Source of the DNA: Andrena cerasifolii
Lineage: Eukaryota; Arthropoda; Insecta; Hymenoptera; Andrenidae
Direction: 5' to 3'
DNA: 64,000 nt
Assembly (NCBI RefSeq): GCF_050908995.1
Contig: NC_135123.1
Span: forward strand, 9,424,001 to 9,488,000
Shown: one piece after another, positions 34,790 through 47,630 of the stretch
Layout of the letters: every line of letters begins with the position of its first letter
How positions within the stretch are numbered: the stretch's first letter is position 1
Translations under genes and position numbers: made by a program
The notes under the pieces: model-generated
Seen by the model: the letters and a program-made list of their open reading frames with translations, nothing else
What the model was told of the DNA's origin: nothing
Database searches by the model: none

Positions 34790-37656
34790 CTATGTCGATT
34801 CGAACATGCCGATGCCCAATAGTAAATTTCTTCGAGAGAAATGCAGCGCGAGCACGGGCGTATTCTTCGTCGCGAATGTCCTAAGCAGATAGGCTTCAGC
34901 ATTCGTCTTCACGTCCGGATTGTGCGACACGTTCACGTCCTCCAAGCTCATCTCTTCCGCGAGCTTTGTGAAGTCCCACAATTTGATGGTAGAGTCCAAC
35001 GATCCTGCGAAGCGAAGACAGCATGAAGGCAGTCGATATGAAATTATAGCGCGAAGGAGACAGAATAGCGAAACGCTAACCAGAGACCAGTATATTCCCG
35101 TCCCTGCTGAACGACAAACAGTGAATCGTGCCAGTATGGTTAGTCAGGGCGGCGACAAGATGGCCGTGGGCCAGATCCCACACCAGGACACGGTGGTCCG
35201 CCCCAGCTGATGCCAGGAAACGACCTTCCGCGGAAAATGCGAGGGAGTAGATCGGCGCTTTGTGACCGGTCATCAATCTGACTTGGCTGCCGGACACGCA
35301 GTCCCACAGTCTCACGGTCATGTCGCTGGAGCCAGTCGCCACGTAATTGGAATTCGGATGAAACTGTACCACCTGTAACGAGGTCGTGATCCCGTGAGAG
35401 ATCGCGGTAAATCGGTGATTCAAGGGAACTTACGTCCACGTCCGAGTAATGACCAGCGAATATGCGAAGAGGCTGGTGGGAGTCGGTCGCCCAGAGTCTG
35501 GCGGTCTTGTCGTGGGAAGACGTCGCGAAGTAATACCCATGGGGCGAGAATCTGACGCACCAGACTGGGAACAAGTGCCCTTTGTAGCACACGACACACG
35601 TCCACGTGTGCAGAGACCACAGTCTGACTGTAATGCAGCGTAAGGTGACACACTGTTATCAAGTACAATTCGCAGAGACTTCAGCCAGCGCGGTGGTGTA
35701 CCTGTGCTGTCTTCCGAGGACGAGAGAAGAAGGTTTCTGTCTGGGCTGAATGACATACTGTACACGGGACCGTTATGCCCGAACAGGGACCTCGACGATT
35801 CCGCTGTACGATCGTCCATCATCCTCACCAATACGTCATCTGTCGCATCATGATACAAATTCATTCCCCGCCACGTTAATCCCATTGTATTAGTATTTAG
35901 TACTACTCTCCCAAGGAACCAAGTTTCAATGCACGTGAATCATAAACGTTTAGCGTATTTCGCCGTGTCTTCGTCGTTCGAAAGTTAACAACCACTACCT
36001 GCTTCCCTATCGATGTCCTGCAATTGTTCACCAGTCTTCATCAGTCTTAATTTCTGTGGAACCAAGCTCCACACTCTTATACAAGAATCACCGAATCCGA
36101 TAGCCAGTAAGCTCGAGTCCTCCGCTACCTCGGCCGCTGTCACACTAAGTCTCGCGTTACATATGTGCTGATTTCGATAGAATAGTAAAACTCTCTCTGT
36201 GGACTTACGTGTGAACCGCGTTCAGAAGCGTGTAGAAGCATATGGATGGCAGAGTGTCTGGACCGAGTACGACGCGCTTGGATGCTTCCCTCAGAGCTTT
36301 CACCTTCTCCAATTTATCGGCGTCCTTTCTGTAATCAAACAAGTTACATTGGGTGAGATGTAAACGAGGCGGAAGCGAGCTTGTCTAGATGGTTCTTTAC
36401 AAGTTGGGTAAAGGCATTCTTCCAACGGGCGGCGCGTTTGGATCCGACTTGGTTTTCTTAGAAAATAAGGGATCCTTTTTCGACTTCTTCTTCTTTGGTT
36501 TATCTCCATCTGCGCCCCCGGTGTCGTCCTCCTCCTCTTCGGTTGGAGGTATACACTGGATGTCCGGCTCCTTTAGAAGTCCGTAATACACTTTCGCCTT
36601 ATTGTCTGAAATTGAGATCGCATTTTACATCGGTACTCTCATTCTCTTGAATTCAGAGATTCCACGGGGTGCCTTCTACCTTGCCTCGTCGCCTCGCCGA
36701 CGACTGCGCCCGACGTAGCATCGATTTGCTGCTTATTCCTCGCCACTCCTTCGTACATATCAAAATACAGGTGTTCTTGTATAATATTCAGCAACACGCT
36801 GTGTTTCTTCTCTTGCAAATGCCGCTTTAGAATCGAAAGGGTGTCCCTTGACATTCTGATGATAAACTGATTGGATCTGCAAAACATTTTACGTAACGCA
36901 AAGCCTCGCTACGGCCAGAAATCATACAGGAATAAGTCACACACTTAAAGGTATCGGTCAATTCGTTCCCCGCCATTTGCTCCCGTCTAGTAACGTTGGA
37001 CAATCTTTTCAGATCGTTTTGATAATATTCTTCCAGAATCCCGCCGAACTTTTCTACGAGCTGCTTCGCTTCCTCCGAGTGATTGTTGTAGACCAGCTCG
37101 AGGTACATGTGTACCAAAACTGGGTACAGTATCGTACCCAATTCGTGCTATTTTCGGTAACAAAGATACTTCATAAGAATCGTAGAAATAACATAGGCTT
37201 TCCTCTTTCGCAGCTCTCGCACGCAGCTACTTACCTTGTAGATATCCAAGGAGCCCTCCACGAACTTCTTCAACTCGCTGTACGCTTTCTCGTACAGCGC
37301 AGGATCTCCCTCGCTCTTGTACGCGGAGAGTACGCTGTTGACTTCGGAATCGGTTTGTTGAGCATCCTCCGGAGAAATGTCTGTCAAGTTGGCTTCCTTC
37401 TTGAACAGCTCCTCCGTGCTCTAGAAGGTTGATACGTAGCTAGCAATCGGCATATTATGCTTCTATGCACCATAGCAATACACATTACAGAGAGGATGCA
37501 TAGGCGGTGAATTATTTCCAGGCCAACGCTCAATGTTTATGTAAACTTCTCAGGTTAGAAGATTCTTCTATAACGAAATCCTCCGCGACATACCTTCAGA
37601 TTATACTTCCTGAGCAGCTGCAGAACCGCGAGCATGGTACTTTTATCTGTCTCCAT
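34790..37656 (-). CDS. Taf5: Transcription initiation factor TFIID subunit 5 (TAF5)
   Basis: Coding exons: 37656-37594, 37420-37235, 37147-36945, 36876-36680, 36605-36401, 36328-36209, 36144-35999, 35839-35702, 35627-35434, 35372-35081, 35004-34790; all phases agree, giving 652 aa. TAF5 is a nuclear scaffold subunit of TFIID. The N-terminus is LisH-like (MLAVLQLLRKYNLK). Exons 2-4 encode the TAF5 N-terminal helical domain (LYPVLVHMYLELVYNN, RDTLSILKRHLQEKKHS, QEHLYFDMYEG). Exon 5 is an acidic then Lys-rich linker (TEEEEDD, PKKKKSKKDPL). Exons 6-11 form the WD40 propeller, with repeated motifs such as LFGHNGPVYSMSFSPDRN, YKGHLFPVWCVRFSPHGYYF, IFAGHYSDVD, FHPNSNYVATGSSDMTVRLWD and TGHKAPIYSLAFS. 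The C-terminus has the family signature TKNTPVLALHFSRRNLLL. Length is close to other invertebrate TAF5s; vertebrate proteins carry a longer N-terminus. The exon 6/7 join uses the acceptor at 36145, since the nearer AG at about 36169 breaks the frame. The gene converges with gene A. Confidence 0.95.
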
Positions 37657-37941
37657 TTTTCTTCAAGTTATTCTGTCAAGAAAGCGAAATATTTGTTAAC
37701 AAACAAAACGCACAGAGAACATACATCAACTCCTCTGTCCGAACGCGCACGTAGGCGCGTGTGTACAATATATCGTGCTGCACTTGCCCGCGATTAAAGG
37801 CGGGGGCGCTGTCGGCGCGCGGCGTTGCATCGGCGCAATTATGCGCATGCAACACTGTGCAACACGCAATCACATTTATTGCTTTCTTCTTCTTTGTTTA
37901 TTTAGATACTTTTTTTATCCAAATTTAATATTTAACTTAAT

Positions 37942-38131
37942 CAGGGCCGGCGCGAGGCGGGCTCCTCGCGCTCCCCGCGACGCGGCTTCGCGCTTTAAAA
38001 GGCCTCGCGGTCCGCGACAAGCTCATCGTAAATTTATTATTGTAAAATTTAGAAGTACAATATAAATACGTTTTTGTTTTGGCTCCGCACAATTTTGGAA
38101 CCCGGCCCCGCAAAAGTTCACGCCGGCTATG
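37942..38131. mobile_element. Short hAT-type element between Taf5 and the annexin (190 bp)
   Basis: Starts CAGGGCCGGCGCGAGG and ends CGCCGGCTATG, with CA/TG tips and a shared GCCGGCG core. It is flanked by AACTTAAT (37934-37941) and AACCTAAT (38132-38139), an 8-bp duplication with one mismatch. The interior is GC-rich at the left and holds no gene. Confidence 0.65.
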
Positions 38132-38313
38132 AACCTAATCCGATTCATAAAAATATCGATGGCATAACACAAAATACCAAAAGTCATTTTTCTCAGGACC
38201 ATCTTTTGACCAGATACGCGTACTTGAATTAACGCGGCAGATTAGCAATCTCTTCTGGACTCATCGGAGGTTGGTCATTGAAACACGTAATTGCTCTACG
38301 TCGGAATATTCAG

Positions 38314-38319
38314 TTTATT
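38314..38319 (-). terminator. Candidate polyadenylation signal of the annexin gene
   Basis: TTTATT on the plus strand reads AATAAA on the minus strand, 482 bases after the annexin stop and before the hAT element at 37942-38131. The following DNA is AT-rich. Placement is reasonable but not proven. Confidence 0.4.
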
Positions 38320-38800
38320 TCCACCATATACAATGAGCATTATTAAAATAGAATTTGTATATTCAGATCCATATAGAACATCTATAGAATATTAATGTAG
38401 GTAAATGTCACATATAAAGTGTGTGAATATATAACAATATAAAATAGAAAGTATAGTATAAGAGAATCGTTCAGGCCGTATTTCTCACGTCGGCACCGTA
38501 AATTCGTCAATAATTCATCTACATGCTCAGCTCATAACCTTAATGGAATACTTTCCTGTAAACATCTGAGTGAAGGCAGAGATTCAATCTAAAACACGTA
38601 CAAAGCTTCAGATCTTTAGCAAGAACCGCGTAGAAACTATCTTGCGTAGGAACATTGTACTCGTGGAGCTTTAACACGAGCCACGCATCACTGGCATTCG
38701 CGACATATCCATGAACAAATCAGCAATAAATAGGGCTGCAAACGTTGAAGCTTGAAGATTGTCCATTAAATGCGACGAGGGAGATTGTTAACCCAGATTC

Positions 38801-41529
38801 TTAAGAAACCAGAACCAGAAGGCATTTCTTATAGTGGCCGCAGCAATCGCCCTGAGAAAAGATTCCATCGTTAGAGTACATTCTCACTTGTTTACACGCG
38901 AGTTGTCTTTCGTCAAGCATTACTAACGTATATAAAGTCCTCCAAGGATTCGTTGTACTGTTGCTTGAATGCTTCCTTTATCTCTCCCATGTCCACCTCG
39001 CTACGCGTGACCACCAGTCTGATCAAACGGTCGTCATCCGTGCCCAGGCCCTTCATACTCTTGTACAACTGCTCCGCGAAGAAACCGCTTCTGTTCTTCA
39101 CGCATTTCACTATTGCGGAAGTAATTCATTGGTATATATACGTTCATAAATTAGGAGTATTATACACACAGAGACGCAGGCCCGGCGCGCGGTGTTATTC
39201 TTGTGTGCGATAAAAGTTTGGCGCCTTTTCAATAACAATTTTTCCGACTAAATTGCAGTTAAAGCTCTTGATATATTGCCGCGACCCGGGACAGGCAATA
39301 TATCATGATAAGACTATAAATCATATTTGCAGCATCATAACACGCCACTTACGTTTAATTTAAAAATTTATCTCATTTCTTTAGGTCTTTTACGTGCTTC
39401 TTACGGCGCCTGTGTGCATTGCGCACTTTGCACACGCAACCAGCCGGGTCTGTACACACGGTTAAAGATGCTTCGGACGTACAATATTAGATGTTAAAAC
39501 GGTGTAGTGAAAACAATTGAAACTCGGCAGATATTTTCATCTATCTATAGTTTAGTGAATTCGTTTAAATTTTTTGGAGCACATCAGGAAGATTAAAAAG
39601 AACAGAATCTCACAAATTTTCATCAACTTGGTAGAATTTTGAATATACGTCCGATACATCCTTAAAAAGCAGACGTGTTTACGTACCAATCGCAAGGAGA
39701 CCTTTCTTAATGTCGCCAGAGAATTCGTTTTCGATAGCGTCTTCGATGTCGTGACCAGTTATATTTTCGTATTCGTGGAATATCTGCCTCAGCTGTGGCA
39801 CGTTCCTTTGAACCAGGATCGCATTGAAGGTTGACTCATCGGTTCCGAAGCGAAGTTCACCTGTTAGAAGCGTCAGCGATGACTATTGCATACATATTAG
39901 GGAACTAGCGTCATTGTTGAACTGTACAGGGTATATTTACCAGCATTGAGAAGTTCCTTGGCATCCCTCATCGCAGCAGCGTGGTCAACGTCGAATGACT
40001 CATCTCTGTTGGCACAACACAGCGACACCATCAGACGCTTGAAATTACCGGATGTGTCCTCTCTCAGATCGTCCTCCAGCGACCGTCCGTACACTAAACA
40101 AACCGAAGCGTCCAATCAGAACATTTACTCCGTTAATTGCTATGCAATCATTGCGTGTGGAACTTACTCGCTTCGTAAGCCTGTTTAATCACACGAATCT
40201 CGTGATTAGACATGGTGCATAGCACTTCGATAAGCACGCACTCGTCGGTGCCGACGCCGGCCATTGCGTCGTGCAGCTCTTTGGCATAATACTGCGGCAG
40301 CGGCATCATCATGGAGAGAACTAGCTTCTCGAAATTGCCCGACAGCTCTGACTTCAAGTCCTTTATGAGATCCTGTTTAAAGAATATTACACATCAGTCG
40401 CCGCCTCTCGTATTCACTTTACATTCCCGTCTCACCTTCCCGTACAAAGTTTTGAACTGAACAGCAATCTCCTGGCGTTGCAGATTACTGCGATTGGCAA
40501 GCACATGAGTAATAGTCTTCTCGTCCGTGCCGAACCCTTTCATCGCCTTCCTCAAGGCCTCGGCGTCTGCCCTGGGATCGAATTCCGGATAGGGCACGAC
40601 GGTGGGAGACAGCTGCAACAGAAATCGGTAACTCATGATGCTAAAATTATGCCACTCATCGAACACCATAATTCCGAAGGAATTAAGCATTGCCAGTAGC
40701 GCAGCTGCTGGTACGTATTTCCTCAATCTCACCTTAGGCGTAAACTGATCTTTCCGGGGGGCTGGGGCTGGACGAGGAGGCTGGGGAGGAGTAGCTGATT
40801 TCCCCTCGTATGGAGAGTAAGATCCTGCACCCTGCCCCCCAGGATAGCTTCTGCCTTGGTAATAGCTTGAGGTATTCGGTACATAGTAACTCTCTGGTAC
40901 GGAAGGATAAGGAGAAGACCCAGAAGTGTAGGATGCTCGTGTATCCTGGGTCTGTTGAACGTTGGGATACATGTTGTAGTGTTGTTGCTGCGGGTACGCA
41001 GAGGGTGGAGCAGAGTACATTCGTTGGGGAGGATAAGGGATGGATTGAGGTACAGGATAAGGCGTCTGCTGCGCAGGACCTCCCGGTGCGGGGTACTGTC
41101 CAGGTACAGGATGATTCGGTTGCGTAGGATAAGGGGTCATGGAATAGGAAGGGAAAGGCATCCCAGCGGGAATAGAGGGGCTGTTCGCATAGCCCATGTT
41201 GCCACTCTGGGAATAAGGCGGAGCACCAGAGGCAGCGCTAGGGGCAGAGGGTGTGCCAGGTGGAGCCCCGAACGACGTTGGCGGTGGCTCTAGTCCTGGG
41301 AACTGTATCACTGGCGGTCCCTTTGATATTAATGTGCAAATTAGACAAGTACATTTGCATCTCTAGGCACGCCTTTCAGTGTCGCTAAAGTATTTCATTC
41401 GTGAATCTGTTAATTGCTCACACTACGCACACAGACAGGCTGTTCATTCATTTTCCAGCTGCGAACATATTGCAACGAATAACACTGCATAAACTAAGCA
41501 GCCATACTCACTTGGTAGCCGTAACTCAT
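38801..41529 (-). CDS. AnxB11: Annexin with long Pro/Tyr-rich N-terminus (AnxB11 / annexin A7-A11 type)
   Basis: Coding exons: 41529-41512, 41320-40733, 40612-40436, 40372-40168, 40093-39941, 39860-39687, 39109-38928, 38851-38801; phases agree, giving 515 aa. Exon 1 encodes only MSYGYQ. Exon 2 encodes almost the whole Pro/Gly/Tyr-rich head (residues 7-202, repeated PYP, QYP, AYP). The four-repeat core follows: repeat 1 MKGFGTDEK with SELSGNF, repeat 2 MAGVGTDE with EDTSGNF, repeat 3 LRFGTDES with NEFSGDI, repeat 4 MKGLGTDDD with GDCCGHY. Each repeat keeps the GT-D/E loop and the distal acidic residue of a type II calcium site. Such annexins bind acidic phospholipid membranes in a calcium-dependent way; the low-complexity head is typical of A7/A11 relatives. 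The last exon is only 51 nt. The 120-nt intron 40613-40732 is in frame and has no stop. Confidence 0.93.
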
Positions 41530-43019
41530 TTTCCCTGCTTTATCCAAACGAACGACAGCACGCGAGAGAACTGTAAGTAGAAACGGAAAATAATTCGATT
41601 AATTAAGTAAGGAATGATGGTCGTGGGAAACGATCGTGAGTCGAAATGAAATGGTCAAGAGACCTGCGGGCAAACAGGAGTAATAGGTTGGAGACGCCCA
41701 ACGAGGAAACTGAAGCTACGTGTAGATCTGCGCAATTGTAGTTACGAAACACTGGCAAACAAAACAATCTACCGAGCTTTATACCTAAAGCTATTATCTC
41801 TATCGATAAGTTCTGGCGCTTACCTAAGTTTCCACGGAATTCGACGCTATAAATACCAGCAGCTTTGGTTCGCGGGAAGTGCAGCGTAACTGTACGGCTC
41901 TACCTAAAGTTAGGACAGATTGTTACGCGAATGCAAGGGAAACGTTAGTCGCTTTATCAAAGGATGTGGTTAGGTAGTGGGAGGAAAGAAAAAAGGCGAT
42001 CGTTTACCGGTTGCTGACGTCACACAGACGTCAGATGCGTCAGAGTACCGCGGAAAACCCAGGGACGTGGTAGGCACGTCTCGACAAGCAACAAAATTGT
42101 TCCATCGGGCGGGAAAAAGTAAAATGTGCTGGCAACGTGACTACGAAAACGCTAGACGCAAGAAAGATTCTACATAATACGCGGCAGCGCTCGAAAGGCT
42201 TCTTCTGAGGAAAGTAAGTCGCTAATCATAGAAGAAGATTCTTAAACGAAACCATAATTATTACTCCTAAATGATCGTGGACTATATTAGGCTTCGAAAG
42301 ATTGTTTATAAAGTGAGAGTAGCATCTTTTCGTAGAAACTATTTTGTTCCATAGTTGCCTAGCATGGATGCAACAATGGCGGCCCAATGCAGAGCTAAAC
42401 TCGCGCGTTTTTCATTGTAGCGGTGATATGTTGAATCTAATTTTTCTATAAAGTGGGGAGTAACGGGAGGCATGGCGAGAGGTGAGGTGTCAGAGACAAA
42501 GCATTCGAGCAATCTTCAAAATAATTTATTAAAAATGTCGCATACTCGATATTCGAATCGGTAATCAATAATGGTATAATTAGTAACTATACGCATGTCG
42601 TGTGAGCATGTCTCCAGAGGTTCTGTTCAAATCTTTGTTTTCTCATATTTTACGTCCGGCGGTGGTCGATCCCCTTATTGTTCTTACCAGTCATCCCCGT
42701 GAGTGTCCTTCGAGTCAAGCGACACGATCTCATTAGCGTTAATTAATCGATCCCCGTCTGCAGCGGGCAAATGAAATTAGATAGGAAGATGCTGAAAGCG
42801 TTCGAGCTACCGCGTCATTGAACCGATCCGGGTCACAGAAGTGTCTCATCCTTTCAGTAATGACGTCTCCGCGGGGATTCGTGTTCATTAGTGATAACGA
42901 ATTACGAATCATGAATGAGTCATTCAGATACTCCTTTTAATACGTTTTCTAGGCTGTGACGTTCGATGCGTGTCGTCGACCTGTAGGACATCCACATTTC
43001 GTGTACGTGTCTGCATATA

Positions 43020-43043
43020 GGTGTGTGTGTGTATGTGTGTGTG
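43020..43043. repeat. (TG)n microsatellite
   Basis: gtgtgtgtgtatgtgtgtgtg, interrupted once by ta. Confidence 0.8.
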
Positions 43044-44159
43044 CACCGTGTGTTATTGTCCTATTCCTGACTTCAGGCTCACCGTAAACCAGATAATCTT
43101 TCCGTTCGTGAAAGTGCCCCGTTCTAGCATCCCGTTAATGATCATTTCGTTGGAATAGCTTGGCGTCAGGAATCGAGAGAAATTCAGGGCCTCGAGGTAT
43201 CGAGCGTTCCATCTCTTTCATAAACTTCGTGCATCGTGAAGCGACCGAACCTATTCGAAATCATTAAAACGATTCACGGTCCTGTGAACCGTGTCCTCCG
43301 TGTTAACGCGAATACAAAACGATTCGGTTGATCCGAGGGGATTGATTGGAAATCATTCTTTCGATTCGAGATTGTGCATGTAAAGAAAGAAGTTCGAAGA
43401 TATCGACTGAGGTGCGAGCAAATTGCGCGGGAACTTCTTTACCGAGGACAGTTTCGTATACCGACGATCGGTTACATCGTGGTCGCCTCCGTAATTATTT
43501 AAAGCAGAAGTGTGATAATTGGTGTCGAATGTGGGAGGAAAAGAGACGTAGAAAAACACGCGATGAGGAGCTTCAAAAAGTAGCGAAAGCTTTTTCTCCT
43601 TTAAAAGAAAGCGCACTGATGTACCGACTGTTGGGAAACGCTCCTCGGTTTCGCGCGCGAGAGTCGATAGGGGAAAGCGCTTACTCGTTATATTAAATCG
43701 TTCGGAACGATGATTATTGCGGGGCGCCGAAGCGTTCGGAAACAATAAGAGTTCTCGGCAGTATTCGGGAAGAGTTTTGCGCGAGCAGGTAAACCAGGCC
43801 TGTTCACTGATTCAGTTCCCGTGAACCAAATCGTTCACAAAGTCGTTGGGAAATGAGAGAATGCATAATAGCTCAAGCCTTTTAAAAAGTAAAGCCCAAA
43901 TAACTCGCAGCTCCATGGAGTAAACCTGACGGGGTTGAGCGTCGAAAACTGGGAGACGGGAAAATTCAAATGTACCCCAACTGGCCCTTTATCACGACCG
44001 GTAATAAAGAAACAGTGAACTCGTAAATCAAACGCGCACATAAACGAAATACCCAAGCGTAAGCGGAGTGGGGACACGCTTCCCGCGTTCCTTGGCGTCC
44101 AGCCATGGAGGGGGGATAAGAACATCGCCACATCGCGCACGTGTTTTTCCGCCTCAAGC

Positions 44160-44331
44160 CCGTCAGTTATTCTCAATTCACGCAATTCTTCAGTTTTGTG
44201 GCATAGTGTCGTTCAGTTCAGTGTTTTCACGTTACCACGCGACCGGTTTCACAAGAATCTGTGTATTGCGAAGCGACGGAGGGACCAGTGGTGGACAGGC
44301 CTGAGATAAACGCTCCGCGAGTCAGTCGGTG
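44160..44331 (+). promoter_or_regulatory. Possible insect core promoter and non-coding first exon
   Basis: Several TCAGT-type initiators occur in 44164-44222 (gtcagttat, ttcagtttt, ttcagttcagtg), followed by an unremarkable stretch and a strong donor, gtcg|gtgagtgttt, ending an exon at 44331. No coding exon follows on the plus strand in the window, so it would belong to a gene outside it, or be chance. Confidence 0.2.
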
Positions 44332-47300
44332 AGTGTTTAACGCCCTGCTTATAAACGTTACTTTCTCCCCTATATGTACGTACCTAGCTCCTTCCCATTC
44401 TGCGTTCTTTCGCCAGTATATAATATAAACGGTTCGAGGAATGATTAACTTAATCGTGTTGTGCAGTTTCTCGGTGTTCACGATTATCGCTTCGGCAACA
44501 CTTAACGCTTACTTTATGTACATGGAATTTTTTCGATTCTGCTTGCACTCTCTCCCTTGTCACGTAACTACGGTTATCTTCTGCCGGTACTCAACGGGCG
44601 CATTCAATTAGTGTATTGAAACGAACGTCGGGGGGAGTTGTTTGGTGATTGAAATTCAAGTGTGATGGTCCGTCTACGTTTAGTTAACTGCTCCTTGATA
44701 GAAAGTGAGAACGCGGAGGGTTATTGAGTACCGCCAGAAGAGGCTTTCTTTTCTCGCCGATGACAGCGTCTCCGCCACTTAATCCCAGCGCGCTCACGGA
44801 TATGGTTTACAATCGTAATTAGTAACGTCTAATCGGCTACGTTAGTTAATCGGTAACTTAGATCGTGATCTAGAAATTAGTTAAAATCCATACGTGTACA
44901 CCTTACGTTTATTTACAATCGAGTCGCTCGTGGGTGACGCGTTGCTTCGCGACCACCTCGTTATTTATTTACAAGTGCCGCTCGCGGGGGGCCATTGATC
45001 TCAAGCTTGGGTAGGATCAGTATATATATCTTCATTACTCGCCGCGTCACTTACCAACAGAATCATAATTTCTGGTCACCTACGGAGAAGAGAAATTCTC
45101 GATTGCTGTTAAAGCGGTTTCGCACGTATCGCTTGACGGTTGAGTGCCGTCAGTGTAAATGGTAAAAAATATCGTTTCTCTGTTTTGAAATGGAGTTACT
45201 TATCGACACTGAAACAAAGTGGCCACTGACATTGGCGCCACTGAACCGTCACGTAACTGGTACGCGTGAATCCGCCTTTATGCTCCCCCGGTTTATTCCG
45301 CTCGCACTACAGGGCGTTGCAAGATAGCGACGCACAGGGGGAAACAATTCCTCTGAAAGTGTATTGAAAACCTAAAGTAACTTTTTTTTTTCATCCCCTT
45401 TGCAGCACTAATTCAAAAGCCCTTTATTCAACCGTATTTTAGCTTTCATCCATCCAAATGCAATTCGACCCAAACCAGTGGGTTGGGATCGAATCCATCC
45501 AGCCTCTTTTGACGAATTAGTATCGATCTCCCGATTCGCGCATCGTCGGTACTACCTCTCACAGCCCGCATAGCTCACTCTTCCCATCGCCAATTACTAA
45601 AAACGGGGCAAGCGTCGAAGGTGTATATGTACCGGAGGCACGGAACGCGGGCCAATTAACGCAGTGACCATCGTGCAAACAAGTTACGAGCACGGAGGGC
45701 GGTACACGCGATTTATCGATCAATGGCCCTCGCGCTCGGCCGTCTCTAAACAAGGGCCGCGTTTTCGTGCACGATGCCAATAAAGGCTGGATAAATCGCC
45801 ACCGGGGCCAGCACGATCGGCCCGTTTTGCGTGTCGCTGCGACGGAACCCTTTTACCATTAACGTGCACGCGAGCGCGACCGCAGTGGGGGATATTTCGC
45901 GCGCACAACTCGATTCTCCGCGTCCCCTCAATTTTAACTCGCTTCTTCATCTTTGTTTCTTCCCTCGTCGTTGCTGCGTAGCGCGTTTGCGATCGATTTC
46001 TATTACGCTTCTTCGTGTTCTAAAACTGTAGAACGTTTGAGGAGACTTGGACGTTCGAGATATATATTTCTGCGGTTTTTATTCTTCGTTTTCTTCACTT
46101 TCTCCAAGTGCCGCGACTCTTTGAACGCTCGTAGATCGGGGTGGGGATCGTTCGTGCCCGTTCTGTCGATTATTAGTTCGTGGGAATTGCACAGGGTGTT
46201 TTCACTTTAAGTATTTCTAGTATATTTGACATTTCAGGAAAGTGTTTGGTACGAAAGTTGCATTGTTTATTCTGTTGGGAGGCGTTAACGAGATGCAACT
46301 TTGATTTTTTAAGTATTTTTAAAAGACCTTAATAACCTTGAAGACCCCCCCACACAAAACTATGTAATTTTTGTAGGAAATATTTTCATGTAATTTTAAA
46401 TACAGCAGAAATATTTCATCTGAAACACCCTGTATAGAGTATCGTGGATAATCGACACTAGCGAGATTTCTAGCGGGATTGCTCGTTTGTCGGTGAATGT
46501 CACACTCGGGGAAAGGGAACCGCGCTCGTGATTGTTTGATTCGAAGCGTTTGGAGAGTTTGAAGGAAAGAAATTGACCATTCGGGGGTATACTCGAAGGA
46601 TTGAATTTGTTCTGGCTGCAGCTGATGAGTTTCAGCTGCAGGGGTCGAGCGAACCGTAATTCGATTGTAACTGAATTAGGCTGATCTGATTCTTTGTCCA
46701 TCTAGCGGGGAATCAATGAAGCCTTGTCTCACAGAAATGATGTTCAGTCAATAAATTAATTTCTCAAGAGAATCTATCGTTACGGATTGCTTTCTACACT
46801 TCTTTTTCGCTTGGAACATTTTTCCTTCAAATTCTCATCTACTTATCTATCAGGCGACAATTTCCCGTTCAGCTAACGAATAGAACAGTTTTCATTACAC
46901 CGCGTCGCGCGAAAGTGACTTACAATTAATTACGGAATCTTCCCGATCGGTGCCCGCTTCGATACGATTCTCCACCATCGATGAATTTCACGAAACAACC
47001 CTTCTTCAAGAAAATCCTCCGTACAAATCTGTACAGGTTTGTTGGAACTCAGGGCGCATAAGGTACGGAAGAAAACGGAAAAATGGCAGTGAACTCAAGT
47101 CCCCGCCAATACCAGGAAGATCTTTCTTGACCGACACCACGATTGCCGGCCTATTTCCTGGCACAGCAGCGCGATCACGGGGGACGTGGAAATAATTCAG
47201 TCTTCGATTCTCTGGATCGATTGTACCGACGGCAGTTTCATCGATCGCGCCGGGATGTATCACGCGAGTGAATCGAACCGAGGGGAACGCTCGTACGCCG

Positions 47301-47521
47301 CGTTTGGCACGGCCGTAGCACAGCGTTCGCGCGCGATTGGTCTCCGCAACGCGAGAAACACAACGATCGATTATGAAAAAATTTATTCGTTGCACGAGCG
47401 AGCGAGATCATTCGTAGATTCTTAGTAAACAGTGCCTCGTCGATTAATAGTCGAATTATCGACCGCGCTCGATAAAGTAGGAAACGCAGTGCAGGTGTAC
47501 CGAGCAACAGCGATCTTCGTA

Positions 47522-47630
47522 CTGCGCATGATTGAACATGAGATGGAGCAGTCTGCGCATGCGTGAACACGAGATGGAGCAGTCCGCGCATGCGTGAACA
47601 CGAGATGGAGCAGTCCGCGCATGCGCACGC
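47522..47630. repeat. 31-bp minisatellite, about 3.5 copies
   Basis: The unit contains gcgcatgcgtgaacacgaga and tggagcagtc. The first unit is diverged (attgaacatgag) and the later ones are nearly identical. Confidence 0.85.

Noticed and set aside
40394..41311. One continuous 305-codon annexin frame as a single exon
   Set aside because: It reads through an in-frame intron (40613-40732) with clear splice sites and past the donor at 40435; the family alignment supports splicing.
43346..43696. 116-codon open frame rich in charged residues
   Set aside because: No domain, a longer overlapping frame on the other strand, and no intron partners.
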